Source: a virus. Taken from it: a stretch of DNA of 64,000 nt. The notes below the pieces were generated by a model. The model saw only the letters and a list, made by a program, of their open reading frames with translations. It did no database searches and was not told where the DNA came from. The stretch lies in IMG/VR virus record IMGVR_UViG_3300020215_000050, positions 1 through 64,000 of that record; one strand, given 5' to 3'. This document shows positions 59,757 through 64,000 of the stretch, one piece after another (within the stretch, counting starts at the first letter, position 1; each line of letters starts with the position of its first letter). The position numbers and the translations under genes are program-made.

Positions 59757-61040
59757 TCAGGACTTGATGCGCTGGACCTGGCGGAGCCAGATGTCGTTCT
59801 TCTCCCGGTCCTTCTTGCGGAGGCCGGCGATCTTCTGGTTGACGGCCTGGATCTTCTTCCGGCGCTCCTCCCACGAGAGGGCGGTGTTCTTGGTGATGTA
59901 CTCGACCTGGGCCTTCCGCATCCGGATCGCGTCGAGGAGCTTGTGGCGGACCTTCCACATGTTCTTGTGGCTCTGGTTCGCGGACCTGACGACGTCGGCG
60001 TTGTCGTCGTCGAGGCACCTCTCGGCCGCCCTCTTGGCGTCGGCGTAGTTCTTGTGGCCGTCGCTGTGGCCGTGGACCCGCCAGCTCTTGGGCTCGACCT
60101 GGCTGAACTTGACGGACTTGTCGCCCCTCCACAGGACGTACCCGTTCTTCCCGTCTTTCCTGACCGTCTCCTTGACGACCTTCGGGCGGTAGCCCTTGAT
60201 GATGGTCTCGGCGTCGTAGGCGACCCTGCGGGCGATGGGGGCGAAGCTCGGGTTCGACATCTTGTCGGCGGCCCACTGCTTCATGTGCTGGGCCCGCTGG
60301 AGGCGCATCTGGTCGGTCTCGTTGTCGTTGTCGACCGCGTCCTTCTTCTGGCTCCTCACGGCGGACCACCAGTTCTTGTCCCTGTTCTTCTTCGTCCTGA
60401 GGAAGTTGCCGGCCTTGGTGTCGATGTGGCCCGGGTACTTGATCTCGACGGACTCGTGTCGGGGGGCCCACCTCGCCTTGCCGGGCGCGGGCCTGTCGTC
60501 GTACTTCTTCTTGCTCTTGGCGTAGCCGTGCTGCGGGTGGTACCAGCGCCCGTCGGACTGCTGCTTCCACTTGGCGAAGTCCCGCCTGTAGCCCGCTTCC
60601 CTCTTTGCGCGGGCGGCGGCGTACTCCTTCTCCCTCGCGGGGTCGGAGCGCTCCCTGTTCAGGTCGTGGCTGTGGGGGACGATGCCCGTGATGGAGATGC
60701 GGTGGCCGTGCCGCTTGGCGATGGCGTCGGCGGCGGACTTCCTGTCGGGCGCGTGGATCTCGCCCTCGCCGCCCTTGTCGCGGTCGTTGTGGTCCCTAAA
60801 CCGGTACTTCCACTTCTCCTCGGTGAGGTCGAAGTACCAGACGCCCTCTTTGATGCGCTCCATGTTCTTCTTGACCCTCTGGTACCGCTTGTCGATGAAC
60901 TTCTTTCGGATCTCGTTCCCAGAGAGCTGCGCCCTCGCCATGTCGCCCTTGTGGACGGCGGCCTGAAGGGAGAGCTGCTTTAGCTTGACCGCCCTCGCCT
61001 GCTGGAAGGGATCGAGCTGCTTCTTTGGGATGATCCCCAC
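59757..61040 (-). CDS. Large basic virion-region protein, 427 aa
   Basis: Lys/Arg/His/Trp-rich throughout with helical N- and C-termini. A central RWYHPQHGYAKSKKKYDD-type region looks DNA- or RNA-associating. No catalytic motif recognised. Situated between prohead genes and probably virion-associated (by position). Confidence 0.6.
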   Translation of the reverse strand: MGIIPKKQLDPFQQARAVKLKQLSLQAAVHKGDMARAQLSGNEIRKKFIDKRYQRVKKNMERIKEGVWYFDLTEEKWKYRFRDHNDRDKGGEGEIHAPDRKSAADAIAKRHGHRISITGIVPHSHDLNRERSDPAREKEYAAARAKREAGYRRDFAKWKQQSDGRWYHPQHGYAKSKKKYDDRPAPGKARWAPRHESVEIKYPGHIDTKAGNFLRTKKNRDKNWWSAVRSQKKDAVDNDNETDQMRLQRAQHMKQWAADKMSNPSFAPIARRVAYDAETIIKGYRPKVVKETVRKDGKNGYVLWRGDKSVKFSQVEPKSWRVHGHSDGHKNYADAKRAAERCLDDDNADVVRSANQSHKNMWKVRHKLLDAIRMRKAQVEYITKNTALSWEERRKKIQAVNQKIAGLRKKDREKNDIWLRQVQRIKS

Positions 61041-61048
61041 ACCCGGGA

Positions 61049-61891
61049 CTACTTCTTCTTGATGACCAGCTTGACTTCGCGCTCGGAGCCGCCGTCGGAG
61101 TCGTCGTCGTCCCCGTCGCCGTCGTCGTCGGTCTTGCCGTCGCCGTCGCCGTCCGAGGTCGGCCTCGGATCGGAGCCGCCGTTGTCGTCACCCTCGTCGG
61201 AGTCGTCGGAGCCCTCGTCGCTGCCCTTGTCGAACGGGTTCTTTTTCTTCTTCTTGGGCTTCTCCTCGCCGTCACCGTCGCCGAAGTCGCCCTCCTCGAT
61301 GAACTCCTCGATCAGCTCCTCGTCGGTGACGCCGAGGTCCTGCTCGCCGATGAGAGCCAGCGTCCTGAGCCTGAGCTCCTCGTCGATCGCCTCAGCGACG
61401 TCGGTTGCCTTGCCCGCGAGCGCGGCCTCGATGATCCTTCTTCCGATGCTCATGTTGGTTTCTTCCTTCTTTTCCTGGCGGGCCTTGTCGCGCAGCTTCT
61501 TCTTCGCCAGATCGATGTAGGGCTTTCTGCTCCTCCAACCCTTACGGGACGAGAGCTCCCTGTGGTCGAAGTGGGTGTCGTCCACGCTGGCGGCGCTGAC
61601 GTAGTCTCGAAGCGCCCCTCTAGAGATCTCGTCGATCTGCTTCTTGGCCACTTCCGTTTCCTCTTTCGCAAGCTTCCTCGTGGCCCTGAATATGCCCTGG
61701 AAGCGGTTCTTTTCCTTCCGCTGACGGTCGGCCTGCCTCTTGGGGTCGGCCTTGTCGTGCGGGTGGTTGCTGTAGTTGCCCTTGCCCGCGTCGTAGCCGC
61801 GGTTCCACGCCTTGTCGGCCTTGTCCGTGGCGGCAGCCCGGACGTAGCTCGCCATCTTCTGACGGGAGAGCTCCGTGAGCTGCCTCTTCAC
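61049..61891 (-). CDS. Prohead core-like protein with repeated cleavage sites, 280 aa
   Basis: First half: MKRQLTELSRQKMASYV, KLAKEETE, then QIDEISRGALRDYV, repeating the (L/I)S-(K/R)-G-x-L-x-x-Y element after Leu/Ile-x-Glu sites as in the 58286 protein. Second half: a helical IIEAALAGKA segment and a long Asp/Gly/Ser-rich acidic tail, like the low-complexity prohead core proteins gp67/gp68 of T4, which lie at this place. Probably a polyprotein for gp21. Confidence 0.62.
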   Translation of the reverse strand: MKRQLTELSRQKMASYVRAAATDKADKAWNRGYDAGKGNYSNHPHDKADPKRQADRQRKEKNRFQGIFRATRKLAKEETEVAKKQIDEISRGALRDYVSAASVDDTHFDHRELSSRKGWRSRKPYIDLAKKKLRDKARQEKKEETNMSIGRRIIEAALAGKATDVAEAIDEELRLRTLALIGEQDLGVTDEELIEEFIEEGDFGDGDGEEKPKKKKKNPFDKGSDEGSDDSDEGDDNGGSDPRPTSDGDGDGKTDDDGDGDDDDSDGGSEREVKLVIKKK

Positions 61892-61892
61892 G

Positions 61893-62468
61893 CTAGGTCC
61901 TCGCCTTCGGGCTCGTCGTGCTGACCTGATAGATCTTGCCGGCGATGATGAAGTCCTCGCCGCTGATCTTGGTCATCGGGCCGGTCTTGAACCGGACGTT
62001 GAACCAGCCCGCCTCGGGGGCGTGGGAGACGATCTGGGCAGGCTTGCCGCCCTTCGTCAGGTAGGTGTTGCCGTCCTTCAGGTGCATGAACGCGGCGACG
62101 TTGGCCTCGTCGAGCTCCTTGGACTCGCCGACCTGCTTCCTGCGAGCGGGCTCGCCGAGGACGGTGACCGCCCGGGGGTTCCACTTGTCGGAGAACTTGG
62201 TGGCGGCGCCCGCCTTCTTCGTGGCCGCGACCATTCGGTCCCAGTTCGTGGCGTGGGACGGGTCGTTGACGCCGCCCCTGCCCATCTCGGTGGCCTTCTG
62301 GCTGCCCGTCGGGGTGGCCTCGCCGGCCTTCCTGGTCGTGTTCCAGATCTCGTCCTGGGTGAACCAGCCCGCGATCTCCTCGCGGAGTGCCTCGTCGACG
62401 GCCTCGTTGAGGCCCTTCTCGTCTGCCTCAAGGCAGCCCTGGATGATCTTTCTGATGGCGTCGCGCAT
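61893..62468 (-). CDS. Head-region protein, 191 aa
   Basis: N-terminal helix with acidic face, central helix, and a beta-rich C-terminal domain (LKDGNTYLTKGGKPAQIV). Contains KELDE, another possible gp21 site. First gene after the late promoter behind gp20. Not recognised. Confidence 0.6.
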   Translation of the reverse strand: MRDAIRKIIQGCLEADEKGLNEAVDEALREEIAGWFTQDEIWNTTRKAGEATPTGSQKATEMGRGGVNDPSHATNWDRMVAATKKAGAATKFSDKWNPRAVTVLGEPARRKQVGESKELDEANVAAFMHLKDGNTYLTKGGKPAQIVSHAPEAGWFNVRFKTGPMTKISGEDFIIAGKIYQVSTTSPKART

Positions 62469-62478
62469 GCGAGTCCCC

Positions 62479-64000
62479 CTAGACTTTCTTTTGTTTCGTA
62501 TTTATTGGCACCACGGTTTCACCCGAGATGAGGGTATTGGCGCCCGGCTTCTGGCCCCAGGGAGGGGCGGGCTGGGGCTGTCCCGGCATCGGGTTCGGGG
62601 TGCCGTCGGGCGGGATCATGCCGCCCATGCCCGGGTCGTTCCCGTTCGCGGTCGGGTCGAAGGCGAGGATCGGCTCCTGGAACCGGGGGTCGTCCTTCTC
62701 CCCGTCCATCTGCTCGTCCATCTCCTCGATCTCGTCGTCCGTCTGGCGGAGGATCCTCTTTCTGACGAACTCGTGGCTGTAGTACTTGCCGACGAAGTCT
62801 TGGATGTCCTTGGCGATCTCGAGCCTGCGGGAGAGGATCTCGTTCTCCTTCATCTCCGCGAAGTGGTTGTCGATCGCGAACTCGAACCACGCGCCCCGGT
62901 AGAACTCGGGGATGTCCTCCTTGGCGATGATGTTCTTGAGGAGAAGCTGCTTGCACAGGCTCTCGAACAGCAGGACGGAGAACCTCCTCCTCAGCCTGTC
63001 GACGAACTTGGCGAACTTGACCTCGTCCCTCGAGATCTCGGTGACCCTCGACATCGTGAACCCGCTCGTCTCCGGCTCGAGGCGGGAGATGGGCACGTTC
63101 AGCGCCATGTAGAGGTTCTTCTTGATGAGGTTGATGTCCTCGAGCTGGCTCAGGAAGGTGCCCTGCGAGTTGAGGGTCGTGATCTCCGTGCCCTTCGAGC
63201 CCTCGCGGCGGGAGAGCCAGAAGTCCTCGAGCATGGTCATGAACTTGCGGTCGTCCCGGATCTCGCCGGTGGAGGCGTCGTAGACGAGCTTGTTCTTGTG
63301 CTTGACCATCATGTCGCGCAGGTGCTGCTCGGCCTTCTGCTTGGGCAGGTTGCCGACGTCGATGTAGAACACCCGGCGCTCCGGCGCCCTCGTGAACCTG
63401 TAGATGACGAGGCTGTTCTCCAGCGCCTTGAGCTGGTTGAGGGGCACGATGGCCTTGTGCAGGTAGCCCAGCGTCAGGTTGCCCGACGTGTCCGTCAGGC
63501 CCGACGTGACGTGGACGACCGTGTCCTTGGCGATCCTCAGGCCGGTGATGTTGGAGTCGACGCCCATCGTGTTCCGGCTGTTGGGCACGGTGAAGCCGAC
63601 GTCCGAGTACAGGTAGTACTCGTTCTTGAGCTTGGTCAGGACGACGCCATTCTTGTCCTTCTCCCGCTTGACCTCCTTGATCTTCCGGATCTTGCGGGGG
63701 TCGACGTAGCGAAGTTCTTTGATGCCCTCCTGCGGGGCCTTCTCGTCGATGATGACGTGGTAGTAGAGCCGCCCGTCGACGTACCAGCGGCGGAAGATGT
63801 CGTAGGCGTGGCTGTTGAAGTCGAGGAGCTCGACGATCCGGTCGAACTCGGCGTAGATCTTGTCCTGGATGGGCTTCTTCGAGAACGGGCTGTCCTTCTC
63901 GAAGCTCTCGAGGTTGATCTGGACGACGTCCTCGGCGTCGGTGGAGATGGCCTCGTTGACGATGTCGTCGATGGCGTAGTCCACCACCGGGTACATCGAC
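62479..64000 (-). CDS. 20: Portal protein gp20 (5'-truncated by window edge)
   Basis: Portal vertex subunit, 12-mer that starts head assembly and passes DNA. Extensive match to T4 gp20: FRRWYVDGRLYYH, GIKELRYVDPR, LGYLHKAIVPLNQLK, YRFTRAPERRVFYID, LVYDASTG, YMALNVPISRL. The first codon seen corresponds to about residue 80 of T4 gp20, so the true start lies beyond 64000. The C-terminus has a Pro/Gly/Met-rich tail absent in T4. Confidence 0.95.
   Translation of the reverse strand, partial: SMYPVVDYAIDDIVNEAISTDAEDVVQINLESFEKDSPFSKKPIQDKIYAEFDRIVELLDFNSHAYDIFRRWYVDGRLYYHVIIDEKAPQEGIKELRYVDPRKIRKIKEVKREKDKNGVVLTKLKNEYYLYSDVGFTVPNSRNTMGVDSNITGLRIAKDTVVHVTSGLTDTSGNLTLGYLHKAIVPLNQLKALENSLVIYRFTRAPERRVFYIDVGNLPKQKAEQHLRDMMVKHKNKLVYDASTGEIRDDRKFMTMLEDFWLSRREGSKGTEITTLNSQGTFLSQLEDINLIKKNLYMALNVPISRLEPETSGFTMSRVTEISRDEVKFAKFVDRLRRRFSVLLFESLCKQLLLKNIIAKEDIPEFYRGAWFEFAIDNHFAEMKENEILSRRLEIAKDIQDFVGKYYSHEFVRKRILRQTDDEIEEMDEQMDGEKDDPRFQEPILAFDPTANGNDPGMGGMIPPDGTPNPMPGQPQPAPPWGQKPGANTLISGETVVPINTKQKKV
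62499..62505 (-). promoter_or_regulatory. T4-type late promoter
   Basis: CAATAAATA on the minus strand, 31 bases before the 62468 ATG, inside the gp20 3' end. Confidence 0.7.

Overview
The window is a 64-kb piece of a GC-rich, T4-related myovirus genome. It carries the replication, recombination, late-transcription and head genes of that superfamily: gp41, UvsX, gp43, RegA, gp62, gp44, gp45, gp46, gp47, gp55, UvsW, UvsY, a gp3/gp19-like tail protein, gp23, gp22, gp21 and a right-edge-truncated gp20. The host is not named by the sequence. A phage-borne outer-membrane beta-barrel protein of the kind common in Alphaproteobacteria, and strong sigma70-like promoters, suggest a Gram-negative and perhaps alphaproteobacterial host (inference).

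Layout. 1-5.3 kb: tRNA genes, small proteins with a T4-type capsid-targeting N-terminus, an insulated outer-membrane-protein gene, a holin-like gene and a structured non-coding region. 5.3-10.2 kb: accessory genes (PD-(D/E)XK-like, DUF932, SprT-like), several with their own promoter and terminator. 10.2-22.7 kb: replication core (gp41, UvsX, gp43, RegA, gp62, gp44, gp45), interrupted between gp43 and RegA by an ExbB/TolQ-ExbD/TolR-like membrane operon. 22.5-30.9 kb: sugar and nucleotide modification (glycosyltransferase, C5-methyltransferase, ADP-ribosyltransferase-like protein, UDP-galactopyranose mutase with a coupled partner, UDG-like protein, dCMP deaminase, dCMP hydroxymethylase, DUF1599). 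31-40 kb: a run of about 30 very small, mostly unknown genes joined by ATGA-type overlaps and fed by near-identical promoters and leaders. 40.1-43.2 kb: the only plus-strand block, nine tRNAs interleaved with small basic proteins. 43.2-48.4 kb: peptide deformylase, NTP-pyrophosphatase, two different endolysins, a spanin-like protein, a nucleotidyltransferase and an adenine methyltransferase. 48.4-54.3 kb: gp46, gp47, gp55, UvsW, UvsY. 54.3-64 kb: virion genes.

Two promoter classes can be read by eye. Host-type promoters have TTGACT/TTGACA/TTTACA, 17-18 bases, then TAGGAT or similar, and sit before replication, accessory and tRNA genes. T4-type late promoters (NATAAATA) sit before gp23, gp22, the gene behind gp20 and the holin-like gene. 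gp55, encoded here, would read the second class.

The most unusual features are: (1) four tRNA genes (three Arg, one Tyr) with almost no D-arm and a 22-29 base variable region; (2) the ExbB/ExbD-like operon, whose ExbD-like member keeps the essential membrane Asp but carries a YfaP/DUF2135-like periplasmic domain; (3) a moron-like outer-membrane-protein gene; (4) families of proteins carrying capsid-targeting peptides or repeated prohead-protease sites; (5) a possible hydroxymethylcytosine plus galactofuranose modification locus; (6) probable leaderless genes and a conserved leader with a 7-codon reading frame.
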